Assembly: GCA_030146905.1 (NCBI GenBank)
Contig: JASLAV010000292.1
Location: 1 to 12,868 of the forward strand
Direction: 5' to 3'
DNA from: Lentzea sp.
GTDB taxonomy: Bacteria > Actinomycetota > Actinomycetes > Mycobacteriales > Pseudonocardiaceae
Length of the DNA stretch: 12,868 bases
The notes under the pieces are model-generated. The model saw only the letters and a list, made by a program, of their open reading frames with translations. It was not told where the DNA came from and searched no databases. Numbering within the stretch: position 1 is the stretch's first letter; each line of letters opens with the position of its first letter. Both the position numbers and the translations under genes were made by a program. Of this stretch, positions 1 through 6,683 are shown piece by piece.

Positions 1-42
1 GCGTTGCGGCGTGCGTTGCACGATCGGGGAGAGACGCGGTGA
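1..42 (+). CDS. C-terminal tail of a probable ECF sigma factor (partial)
   Basis: The reading frame open from base 1 encodes ALRRALHDRGETR and stops at TGA 40-42. The tail has the short, Arg/Leu-rich helical character that follows region 4 in ECF sigma factors. It overlaps the anti-sigma gene by the four bases GTGA, the usual arrangement for a sigma/anti-sigma pair. Only 13 residues are visible, so the assignment rests mainly on the downstream gene. Any other gene co-transcribed with an anti-sigma factor would also fit. Confidence 0.5.
   Translation, partial: ALRRALHDRGETR
26..33 (+). promoter_or_regulatory. Ribosome binding site for the anti-sigma gene
   Basis: GGGGAGAG lies 5 bases before the GTG at 39. 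It sits inside the last codons of the upstream frame and fixes the start that gives the GTGA overlap. Confidence 0.6.
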
Positions 43-782
43 CAACGGCACCAGATCACCTCGACGTCGCCGCCTACGTGCTCGGCATCCTCGATGCCGA
101 TGAGGTGGAGGCGTTCGAGAACCACCTGACCGAATGTCGGCGGTGCGCTCTTGACCTGCGCGACTTCGCGGTGGTGCCGGATCTCATCGACGAGGCCGAC
201 GCGGGCGGGATGTTGCGCGGCACGGCCCCGGAACGCCCCGACGGCAAGTCGGTGCGGGTCATGCTCGACGCCGTCGCGGCACGCAGGAAGCGCAGGCGTT
301 GGTTCGTCGCCCAGGGTGTCGCGGCCGCCGCCGCCGGCATCGTGGCGGTGACGGCAGTCGTCACGTCGCTGGTCGTGCGCGGCAGCGACGACGGTTCCAA
401 CTCGGCCGCACCCCAGAACTCGAACACCACGACGTCCCAGACGCCCGTGGCGAACAACTCGAGCGACGCCTCGATGAAGGTGCAGCAGCAGGACCCGAAC
501 AGCGGTGTCTCCGCGAAGATCACCGCGGCGGACAAGCCCTCGGGAACCTCGATGGACATCGAGGTCAGCGGCATGTCAGGCCCCAGCAGGGGATCGCTCG
601 TCGCCGTGGGACGCGCGGGACGCGTCGCCCAGGTCACGTCCTGGTACGCGCCTGAACCGGTCGGAGGCGACTCCAAGACCATCAAGCTCCAGGCGAACGT
701 GGCCATGCGCTGGCACGAGATCGCGGCGTTCCGGATCATCGACGAGAACGGCAAGACCCTCCTCGAGGCCGTCGCGTCCTGA
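39..782 (+). CDS. Zinc-finger (ZAS-type) transmembrane anti-sigma factor
   Basis: A 247-aa protein with the layout of membrane anti-sigma factors. The N-terminal cytoplasmic domain (residues 1-85) carries H29-x3-C33-x2-C36, the ZAS zinc motif that clamps ECF sigma factors. A basic stretch (about 80-88) precedes one membrane helix (about 90-113, Ala/Val-rich). A Ser/Thr/Asn/Gln-rich linker (about 115-155) follows, then an extracytoplasmic domain of about 90 residues. The GTG start at 39 is supported by GGGGAGAG at 26-33 with a 5-base spacer, and it overlaps the upstream stop as GTGA. The expected role is to hold the upstream sigma factor inactive until an envelope or redox signal releases it. 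The Zn-ligand cysteines could be redox sensitive, but nothing here proves it. The outer domain is only loosely RskA-like, so the signal is unknown. A terminator at 802-849 closes the operon. Confidence 0.85.
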   Translation: MTTAPDHLDVAAYVLGILDADEVEAFENHLTECRRCALDLRDFAVVPDLIDEADAGGMLRGTAPERPDGKSVRVMLDAVAARRKRRRWFVAQGVAAAAAGIVAVTAVVTSLVVRGSDDGSNSAAPQNSNTTTSQTPVANNSSDASMKVQQQDPNSGVSAKITAADKPSGTSMDIEVSGMSGPSRGSLVAVGRAGRVAQVTSWYAPEPVGGDSKTIKLQANVAMRWHEIAAFRIIDENGKTLLEAVAS

Positions 783-801
783 CGTTTCCCGACACCAGCC
801 C

Positions 802-849
802 ACTGCCCCCGCCGGATCCGTGAGATCCTGTGGGGGCAGTAGTCGTTTT
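802..849 (+). terminator. Intrinsic terminator after the anti-sigma gene
   Basis: ACTGCCCCC (802-810) pairs perfectly with GGGGGCAGT (832-840). Inside, GGATC (814-818) pairs with GATCC (824-828) around a 5-base loop (819-823). A G-T wobble and a C-G pair join the two stems. A short T run (846-849) follows. It lies 20 bases after the anti-sigma stop. It also argues against translation starting at the in-frame GTG at 830, which is buried in the stem. Confidence 0.8.
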
Positions 850-850
850 C

Positions 851-857
851 GGGGAGG
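851..857 (+). promoter_or_regulatory. Ribosome binding site setting the start at 866
   Basis: GGGGAGG ends 8 bases before the first of three adjacent in-frame start codons (GTG 866, GTG 869, ATG 872). This spacing favours 866 and excludes the more upstream GTG at 830. Confidence 0.65.
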
Positions 858-865
858 CAATCTAC

Positions 866-1276
866 GTGGTGATGGGCCCGTCAGCGGTCGAGCGCTGGCT
901 CGATCTGTCCACAGAGGAGCTGCGCGCTCAGGTCAAGCAGCTCGTGTCCGCCCGGCTACCGGGTGATCACGCGGTGTGGCAGGCGGTTCGGCGTCATCCT
1001 GCGCTGGTCCCGCGCATCCGCGGTGTCCTCTCCGGACTCGCGGCGACGGCGGCCGGCAGCAAGGACGAGGCCATGCAGAAGGTCTGGATCTCGAAAGCGC
1101 GCGCCGCCCTCGACCAGCCGTACGTCGCGCCGGTGAAGGCCGCGCGCAAACCTGCGGTCAAGGAGGTTCCCGCCGAGGAACCCGAACCGGTGATCGAGCT
1201 GCGTGAACCGGAGCCCCAGCAGGTCAGGCAGCCGCACAAGGCCATTCCGACCATGCTCTTCCAGGAGCCGAGCTAG
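866..1276 (+). CDS. Hypothetical protein with helical N-terminus and Pro/Glu-rich tail
   Basis: A 136-aa protein that I do not recognise. Residues 1-85 look compact and helical, with several conserved-looking Trp, Arg and Leu positions (ERWLDLSTEELRAQV, VWQAVRRHP). From about residue 88 the chain turns into a low-complexity segment rich in Pro, Glu, Val and Lys, probably disordered, ending in a short hydrophobic patch (IPTMLF). No signal peptide, membrane helix or cysteine motif is visible. The start is chosen by the GGGGAGG at 851-857; ATG 872 would give 134 aa. The gene follows a terminator, so it has its own promoter. It precedes the DUF1232 gene by 13 bases, so the two are probably co-transcribed. 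Coding is supported by strong GC3 bias and the ribosome binding site. Function unknown. Confidence 0.7.
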   Translation: MVMGPSAVERWLDLSTEELRAQVKQLVSARLPGDHAVWQAVRRHPALVPRIRGVLSGLAATAAGSKDEAMQKVWISKARAALDQPYVAPVKAARKPAVKEVPAEEPEPVIELREPEPQQVRQPHKAIPTMLFQEPS

Positions 1277-1289
1277 GAGCCGCAGCCCG

Positions 1290-1760
1290 ATGGTCGTCTT
1301 CGGATCGCTCATCTCCCTGTCCGGTCTGCTGATCCTGTTGTTCCGCGACGCCCCGCTGGGTGGACTGAGCCCCGCGGTGGCCGGGTGGGTGATGATCCCG
1401 CTCGGCCTGGTGTTCGCGGTGCTGGGGTTCCTGCGCAACCGCCGCAAGCGGGCGCAGAAGGGCCCAGGCCCCGTCGGCAACCCGATCCAGCGCGCGAAGG
1501 CGCTGCCGAGGCTGTGGAAGGCGTGGCGCGGTGGCAACTACCCCGACCTGCCGCGCAGCCAGGTGGTGCTGTGGGCGGTGGCGCTGGTGTACCTCGTGTC
1601 GCCGATCGACATCGTGCCGGAGCTGCTTCCGGTGATCGGTGTGACCGACGACGCGGGTGTCCTCGTGTGGCTGCTGAGCAGCCTTTCCCTCACCTCAGGC
1701 TCGTACCTGCGCTGGGAGAAGGACCATCGCGACCCTGGTCGCGGGATCGAGGCCCCGTGA
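1290..1760 (+). CDS. DUF1232 (YkvA-type) membrane protein
   Basis: A 156-aa protein. Two hydrophobic segments (about 3-18 and 27-48) look like membrane helices, followed by a basic stretch (49-57). Residues 92-130 carry the DUF1232 signature, with YLVSPIDIVPELLPVIG and the following Asp pair (D120, D121). The family occurs widely in bacteria, often as small membrane-associated proteins, and its biochemical role is not established. ATG 1290 is preferred: AGGAG at 1275-1279 lies 10 bases upstream, overlapping the stop of the preceding gene. The frame can be extended to 1203, but that adds an Arg/Ser-rich run typical of out-of-frame reading. The last 66 bases overlap the 3' end of the convergent acetyltransferase gene. 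The C-terminal tail (RWEKDHRD to the end) is not part of the recognisable domain. Confidence 0.8.
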   Translation: MVVFGSLISLSGLLILLFRDAPLGGLSPAVAGWVMIPLGLVFAVLGFLRNRRKRAQKGPGPVGNPIQRAKALPRLWKAWRGGNYPDLPRSQVVLWAVALVYLVSPIDIVPELLPVIGVTDDAGVLVWLLSSLSLTSGSYLRWEKDHRDPGRGIEAP

Positions 1761-2183
1761 GGCCTCCTCGCGCATGATGCCGGCGAGGCCGGGTGAGGCC
1801 TCGGTCACGGCCTGGAAGCCCAGGCGCTCGTAGTAGGGCGCGTTCCACGGCACGTCGCGGAAGGTCGTGAGCGTCACAGGGCGGTCGCCGCGGGTCACGT
1901 GCTCGATCAGCGCGGCGCCGATCCCCTGGCGCGCGTGTGAGGGGTGCACGCTGACCTGGTGGACGTGCGTGGCGCCGTCGACCTCGCCGATGGCGATGAA
2001 CGCCACGGGCACGCCTTCGGCGCCGATGGCCACCCACACCTCGTGTTTTGCGAGGTCTTCGAGGGACATCGGGTCGTCGTCGGCGATCTCCGGCATGCCG
2101 AAGGCGCGGAACGGTTCCCCGGACGCGATTTCGATCTCCTGGAGGTACGTCAGCTCGGCTGGTTGGGCGAGACGGATCAACAC
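1695..2183 (-). CDS. GNAT family N-acetyltransferase
   Basis: A 162-aa protein with the GNAT fold sequence. Motif A, VSVHPSHARQGIGAALIE (residues 77-94), holds the acetyl-CoA pyrophosphate loop R85-Q86-G87-x-G89. The later PYYERLGF (116-123) is the usual C-terminal motif. It should transfer an acetyl group from acetyl-CoA to a small molecule or protein amine; the substrate cannot be read from the sequence. The start is placed at GTG 2183, because AGGA (complement of 2192-2195) lies 8 bases upstream. ATG 2192 is the alternative, but it lacks a spaced site. The ending (RVAMVLLPAQVRA) matches the family and runs through the last 66 bases of the convergent DUF1232 gene. The gene is divergent from the signalling operon, with about 63 bases between starts. 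Confidence 0.85.
   Translation of the reverse strand: MLIRLAQPAELTYLQEIEIASGEPFRAFGMPEIADDDPMSLEDLAKHEVWVAIGAEGVPVAFIAIGEVDGATHVHQVSVHPSHARQGIGAALIEHVTRGDRPVTLTTFRDVPWNAPYYERLGFQAVTEASPGLAGIMREEASRGLDPATRVAMVLLPAQVRA
1749..1802. repeat. Two copies of an 18-base palindromic unit (GAGGCC-N6-GGCCTC)
   Basis: GAGGCC-CCGTGA-GGCCTC (1749-1766) and GAGGCC-GGGTGA-GGCCTC (1785-1802) match at 16 of 18 bases and begin 36 bases apart. The first straddles the DUF1232 stop codon. Both lie inside the acetyltransferase gene, where they encode the related peptides EASRGL and EASPGL. Protein-level constraint may therefore explain them. Confidence 0.4.
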
Positions 2184-2198
2184 GCCCACCATCCTGGT

Positions 2199-2237
2199 AG
2201 GTCGGACGCGGACCTCGCAGCCGGATGGCGTTAAAGT
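2199..2237 (+). promoter_or_regulatory. Divergent promoter region; -10 element for the signalling operon
   Basis: TAAAGT at 2232-2237 fits an actinobacterial -10 (TAnnnT). It ends 9 bases before the ATG at 2247, so the transcript may be leaderless or nearly so. No purine-rich ribosome site precedes that ATG. An inverted repeat AGGTC-N7-GACCT (2199-2215) lies where a -35 or operator would be. No good -35 hexamer is visible. Confidence 0.4.
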
Positions 2238-2246
2238 TCCGGCTTG

Positions 2247-3392
2247 ATGCGAACGAAGACCGTGCGCGTCCTCCTGGTCGAGGACGATGATGGCGACGCC
2301 GTGCTCGTCGAGGCACTGCTCGAAGAGGCGAACGCGCCGTTCATCCTGTCGCGCGCACACACGCTGGCCGAGGCGGAGGAGAAGCTCTCCGACGCCCAAT
2401 GCGTGCTGCTCGACCTCGGCCTGCCCGACTCCCAGGGTCTCGACGGCCTGCACCGGCTGCTGAAGAAACCGAACGCGCCCGCGATCCTCGTGCTGACGGG
2501 CCTCGACGACGAACGCGAGGGCATCGACGCCGTCGCGGCCGGCGCGGAGGACTACCTGATCAAGGGCCAGGTCGACGGCGAGCTGCTGCTGCGCGGCGTC
2601 CGGTACGCCGTGGAGCGGCGCCGGGCGGAGGAGGCCCAGCGCCTGCTGCGCGAGGCCGAGCTGATCGCCGCCGAGCGGTCCCGCCTGGAACGCGGCCTGC
2701 TCCCTCCCCCGCTGCTGCAGAACTCGGACGTCGGGCTCGACGTCCGCTACCAGCCCGGTGGGCAGCGGATGCTGCTCGGCGGCGACTTCTACGACGCCGT
2801 CGGCATGCCGGACGGCACCGTGCACGCCATCATCGGTGACGTCTGCGGCCACGGCCCCGACGAGGCCGCGCTGGGCGTCTGCCTGCGCATCGCGTGGCGT
2901 GCGCTGATCCTCGCCGGCGAGCCGGCGGAGAAGGTGCTGCACACGCTCGACCAGGTCCTGGTCGCGGAACGGCACGGCGAGGGCATCTTCACCACCGCCT
3001 GCATGGTGACCGTGGCACCGGACCGGCGTTCGGCGCGCTACTTCCTCGCGGGGCACCCCGAGCCGTTGCTGACGGTCGGGCGCCAGATCGTGGACCTGCC
3101 CCCGTCGAAGATCGGCGTCCCGCTCGGCGTGCTGCCCGACTACGCCTGGACCGGCGTCGACGTGCAGCTGCCTCCCGGCTGGTCGCTGGCGTGCTACACG
3201 GACGGGTTGATCGAGGGCAGGGTGCCGGAGGACACCGACCGGCTCGGCGTCGAACGCCTGTGCGAGATCCTGGACAGACACCTGAGGAACGGACCCGATT
3301 GGATGGACTCGGTCATCGCGGAGGTGACGGAGCTCAACGGCGGGCCGCTCGACGACGACGTGGCAATCCTGCTGTTGAAGGGCGGAAAGTGA
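2247..3392 (+). CDS. Response regulator receiver fused to PP2C (SpoIIE-type) phosphatase
   Basis: A 381-aa protein. Residues 5-120 form a receiver domain with the acidic pair D13/D14, phospho-acceptor D56, T84 and K106, all the residues needed for phosphotransfer. A charged, Glu/Arg-rich probable coiled coil (about 117-152) leads to a SpoIIE-type PP2C phosphatase domain (about 155-381). Its metal-site motifs are GGDFYD (D180), GDVCGHG (D198), YTDG (D319) and the final DDDVAIL (369-375). By family knowledge, such proteins dephosphorylate a phosphoserine on an anti-sigma-factor antagonist, with receiver phosphorylation controlling the phosphatase. No antagonist or kinase-type anti-sigma gene lies in the window. 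ATG 2247 is preferred to the adjacent in-frame TTG 2244. It overlaps the kinase gene by GTGA, so the two are translationally coupled. Confidence 0.92.
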   Translation: MRTKTVRVLLVEDDDGDAVLVEALLEEANAPFILSRAHTLAEAEEKLSDAQCVLLDLGLPDSQGLDGLHRLLKKPNAPAILVLTGLDDEREGIDAVAAGAEDYLIKGQVDGELLLRGVRYAVERRRAEEAQRLLREAELIAAERSRLERGLLPPPLLQNSDVGLDVRYQPGGQRMLLGGDFYDAVGMPDGTVHAIIGDVCGHGPDEAALGVCLRIAWRALILAGEPAEKVLHTLDQVLVAERHGEGIFTTACMVTVAPDRRSARYFLAGHPEPLLTVGRQIVDLPPSKIGVPLGVLPDYAWTGVDVQLPPGWSLACYTDGLIEGRVPEDTDRLGVERLCEILDRHLRNGPDWMDSVIAEVTELNGGPLDDDVAILLLKGGK

Positions 3393-4901
3393 CGCTGCCG
3401 GAAAGGCTGCCCGCGAGCCGCCTGCTCGCCGCCATCGTGGTGGTCCTGCTCGCGATGACAGCGGTGGCGATCGCGTCGACCGTCGTCGCCCTCGACGGCT
3501 TGAGCAACGCCAGGGCGAGGTCGGTCGAGAAGGTCGAACCCGCGGGGCGCATGGCGAAGGACCTCAACCGGGCGCTGCTCGACGAGGAGACCGGTCTGCG
3601 CGGGTTCGTGCTGACCGGCGATGACTCCTTCCTCACCCCTTACGTGGACGGCCGCAAGGCGGAGGTGGAGTCCGCGGAGAGCGTGCGCGACCTCGTCGGC
3701 GACGTCAACGGCCGGGTGGGCCGCATCGAGGAGCTGGCGCGGCAGTGGCGGGGCCAGTACGCGGAACCGACGATCGCGGGCATCCGGCTCTCCGGGCCCG
3801 CCATCTCCGCCACGCGCGACATCGACCGCGGCAAGGTGATCTTCGACCAGCTCCGCACCGAGGTGGCGGCGCTTCAGACCGACATCGCCGAGCTCAGCGC
3901 GAGCGCGCGCGACGAGCTGGACCACGCGGCGAAGGTCGTGTTGTGGCTGGTCATCGGCATGGGCGTGATGCTCGTCTCGGTGATCGGCGGGTTGTCGCTG
4001 CTGCTGCACCGCCTGCTGATCGCACCGCTGGCGGACCTCGCCGACCACACCCGGCAGGTCGCGTCCGGCGACTTCGACCACCAGATCGACGTCAGCGGTC
4101 CGCGCGAGACGGTCATGCTCGCCGAGGACGTGGACGCGATGCGCCGCCGGATCCTGCAGGAGCTCGAAACGCTCGACGCGGCGAAGACGGAGCTGCAGCG
4201 GTCCAACTCCGAGCTGGAGCAGTTCGCCTACGTCGCCTCGCACGACCTGCAGGAACCGCTGCGCAAGGTCGCGTCGTTCTGCCAGCTGCTGCAACGCAGG
4301 TACGGCGGCCAGCTCGACGAGCGCGCCGACCAGTACATCACCTTCGCCGTCGACGGCGCGAAGCGCATGCAGGTGCTGATCAACGACCTGCTGGCGTTCT
4401 CCCGCGTCGGCAGGCTGACCCGCGAGCAGACGGTGGTCGACCTCAACGAGATCATGCGCCAGGTCGTGGACAGCTACTCCGAGCGCATCGAGGAGACCGG
4501 AGCGCGCCTGGAGATCGCGGACCTGCCCCCCATCCGGGGCGAGGCTTCCCTGCTCAGCGCGGTGTTCCAGAACCTGATCAGCAACGCGCTGAAGTTCAAG
4601 GGAGAGGAGGCGCCGGTCATCGGCGTCGACGTCGAACGCGACGACGAGATGTGGAAGTTCACGGTGCGCGACAACGGCATCGGGATCGAGCCCGAGTACG
4701 CTGATCGGATCTTCGTCATCTTCCAGCGCCTGCATCCGAAGGACGCTTATCCGGGCACGGGCATCGGACTGGCGATGTGCCGGAAGATCGTCGAGTACCA
4801 CGGCGGCACGATCTGGCTGAAGACCGATGTGGACTCGGGCACGAGTTTCGAGTTCACCCTGCCCGTGGTACCCCAGATCGTTGCCGAAGCAGAGGAAGTA
4901 C

Positions 4902-4909
<8 letters not shown>
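3389..4909 (+). CDS. CHASE3-HAMP sensor histidine kinase
   Basis: A 506-aa membrane kinase. TM1 (about 12-35) and TM2 (about 183-208) flank an extracytoplasmic CHASE3 domain, recognisable by [15 protein letters not shown] (65-79). A HAMP linker (about 209-262) and a short coiled coil follow. The HisKA box [15 protein letters not shown] has the phospho-acceptor H285. The ATPase domain has the N box [11 protein letters not shown] (from N395), the G1 box DNGIGI (from D428) and the G2 box GTGIGL (456-461). The SHDLQEPLR form of the H box is typical of phytochrome-type and CHASE3 kinases that pair with single-domain receivers. The GTG start at 3389 is given by the GTGA overlap with the phosphatase gene. 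The stop overlaps the next receiver gene by 8 bases. The CHASE3 ligand is unknown. Either or both receivers encoded next door could be its partners. Confidence 0.93.
4891..4896 (+). promoter_or_regulatory. Ribosome binding site for the single-domain receiver
   Basis: AGAGGA lies inside the kinase gene, 5 bases before ATG 4902. It selects this ATG over upstream in-frame codons such as that at 4827. Confidence 0.6.
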
Positions 4910-5316
<407 letters not shown>

Positions 5317-5342
<26 letters not shown>

Positions 5343-5757
5343 TCACCGCCGCACTGAAGTCCAGGCACTTCCGACAGATCTGGGCTTCGGCGCCTTGGTG
5401 GACCGGTTTCGTCTCGCTGCAGAAGGAGCAGTCGCCGACCTCGGCGACCCGAGCCTCCGCCACGCAGAGATCGCAGATCAGAGCGGCCGGTCCCGCCATC
5501 AGCTTGCCGACCTGGTCGGCCGCACGTTCGCAGAACCAGCACCGTTCGACCCGCTTGGACTGCTCGACGATCTGGTGGACGCGCTGGTGGCTCATCTTCA
5601 GCGCTTCCGCGATCTCGCGCATCGACCCGCCGGCGCGGTGCAGCCGCAGCACGCTGTGCTGGTAGACGGCCTTGGCGATGTCGGCCTTGTCCTGTGCCGC
5701 GGCCGCGGCGGTACCCGCCCTGCGCGCCGCGACCAGCAGTTCCTCGTCGAGTGTCAT
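5317..5757 (-). CDS. Helix-turn-helix protein with two C4 (ClpX-like) zinc fingers
   Basis: A 146-aa protein. The N-terminal 40 residues are Ala-rich and helical. Residues 44-66 ([22 protein letters not shown]) form a helix-turn-helix resembling sigma-70 region 4 or small DNA-binding regulators. Two CxxC...CxxC fingers follow: C73/C76/C95/C98 and C110/C113/C128/C131. The spacing is like the N-terminal zinc-binding domain of ClpX, but no AAA+ domain is present. A transcription factor or protein-interaction adaptor is therefore more likely than a chaperone. ATG 5757 has no ribosome site. A possible promoter puts the transcript start near the ATG, so it may be leaderless. The upstream CTAG repeats (5759-5796) overlap that promoter and suggest tight, possibly autogenous, control. 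DNA binding is inference from the helix-turn-helix. Confidence 0.78.
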
Positions 5758-5758
5758 G

Positions 5759-5796
5759 GCGTCTAGGCTAGCTAGACGCGTCTAGTGCGTCTAGAC
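5759..5796 (-). promoter_or_regulatory. CTAG-repeat operator overlapping the zinc-finger gene promoter
   Basis: GCGTCTAG occurs three times in one direction (5759-5766, 5778-5785, 5787-5794) and once inverted (CTAGACGC 5772-5779). This makes an 8-base inverted repeat with a 5-base spacer and a perfect 14-base palindrome at 5772-5785. Five CTAG tetramers fall within 32 bases. Read on the minus strand, TAGACG (5793-5788) and TAGCCT (5770-5765) sit 17 bases apart as plausible -35 and -10 elements. That puts transcription start at about the ATG at 5757. The operator reading is inference. Confidence 0.6.
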
Positions 5797-5811
5797 AGTC
5801 ACTCGTCCGGC

Positions 5812-5961
5812 TCAGTCGACGCTGCGCACGATCAGCGGGTCGTCATCCGCCTGGACCACCCATTCCTGCGGCTCGCGCGGATCGGGGACCACAGGGGCCC
5901 AGATGCCCGTCCCACCGGGACGGACCGGTTTGCCCGGCTCGACTTCATTTCGCACAGTCAT
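5812..5961 (-). CDS. Small 49-aa acidic protein, translationally coupled to the acyltransferase
   Basis: A short frame from ATG 5961 to TGA 5812 encodes 49 residues. They are Pro-rich in the first half, with a GTGIWAPVVPDPREP segment, and acidic toward the end (QADDDPLIVRSVD). There is no cysteine, signal peptide or membrane helix. Support for translation: the ATG overlaps the acyltransferase TGA as ATGA, AGAAGG lies just upstream, and third positions are strongly G/C. I do not recognise a family. By position it may be an accessory or regulatory partner of the acyltransferase, but that is only inference. It fills most of the gap between the acyltransferase and the CTAG promoter. Confidence 0.6.
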   Translation of the reverse strand: MTVRNEVEPGKPVRPGGTGIWAPVVPDPREPQEWVVQADDDPLIVRSVD

Positions 5962-6683
5962 GCCTTCTGGCTACCCGTTCGCGAGGAACGTATGCCCGAC
6001 AGCATGGTCGTGATGGCGTCCATGACCCGCGAGGTGGCCTCGTCGAGCACCTCCGCGGTGATCTCGCGGTCGTACAGGTCGGACAGGTCCACCGGCGCGC
6101 CCGCGACCACCTCGACCTCCTTGCGCGGCAACAGCCTCGGCAGCAGGGCACCCCTGGGCAGCAGGTCCTGGGTCCCCCACTCGGCGACCGGCACGACGGG
6201 CACGCGGGCTTCGAGCGCCATCCGCGCGACACCGGACTTGCCCTTCATCGGCCAGTTGTCCGGATCGGCGGTGAAGGCGCCCTCGGGGAACGCCATCACG
6301 CACTCGCCGTTGCGGAGCGCCTCCACGGCGGGCCCCAGCGCCTCCGAGGCCTTCACCGTGCCCCGTTCGACCGGGACGTGCCCTCCCGAGCGCATGACCC
6401 TGCCGAAGACCGGCACGCGCCACAGGGAGGCCTTCGCGAGCACGCGCGGCACGCGGTCCGACATCAGCGCGAACACGACGGCGGCGACCGCGTCGGCGTT
6501 CGACAGGTGGTTGAACGCGAGGATCACGCCACCACTGCCCGGCACGTGCTGCTTGCCGCGCACCTTCAGCCGGACGAACAGCACGACGAACGGCCAGAGC
6601 ACGTCGATCGCGAGCGAGAACCAGAATCCCCGGCCCCTGCGGGGCATCTTCCACGTCCAGGCGGCCAGCTCGAGCGGCGTCAC
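5958..6683 (-). CDS. PlsC-type 1-acylglycerol-3-phosphate acyltransferase family protein
   Basis: A 241-aa protein of the lysophospholipid acyltransferase family. It has the catalytic motif N58-H59-x4-D64 (NHLSNAD) and the FPEG motif (132-135). VPVERG (103-108) lies at the glycerol-phosphate binding position. A hydrophobic N-terminal segment (about 20-37, FWFSLAIDVLWPFVVLFV) probably anchors it to the inner face of the membrane. The expected reaction is acyl transfer to a lysophospholipid or similar acceptor. Actinomycetes have several paralogues, so the acceptor is uncertain. The GTG start at 6683 overlaps the MBL hydrolase stop as GTGA, and the stop overlaps the 49-aa gene as ATGA. The gene is therefore the middle of a three-gene translational chain. 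FPEG is followed by Ala rather than the common Thr or Arg. Confidence 0.88.
   Translation of the reverse strand: MTPLELAAWTWKMPRRGRGFWFSLAIDVLWPFVVLFVRLKVRGKQHVPGSGGVILAFNHLSNADAVAAVVFALMSDRVPRVLAKASLWRVPVFGRVMRSGGHVPVERGTVKASEALGPAVEALRNGECVMAFPEGAFTADPDNWPMKGKSGVARMALEARVPVVPVAEWGTQDLLPRGALLPRLLPRKEVEVVAGAPVDLSDLYDREITAEVLDEATSRVMDAITTMLSGIRSSRTGSQKA

Noticed and set aside
830..865. Upstream GTG start for the 136-aa hypothetical gene
   Set aside because: The codon lies inside the terminator stem and has no ribosome site; GGGGAGG favours 866.
1203..1289. Upstream extension of the DUF1232 gene
   Set aside because: It gives an Arg/Ser-rich run overlapping the previous gene, with no ribosome site; ATG 1290 has AGGAG.
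1729..1742. GCGACC-CT-GGTCGC inverted repeat as a terminator for convergent genes
   Set aside because: The loop is too tight, there is no T run, and it lies within both coding sequences.
1695..3281. Long minus-strand frame extending the acetyltransferase upstream
   Set aside because: Beyond 2192 it is the antisense of the receiver-phosphatase gene, and its composition (Gln/Arg/Val-rich, no domain) is typical of GC-rich shadow frames.
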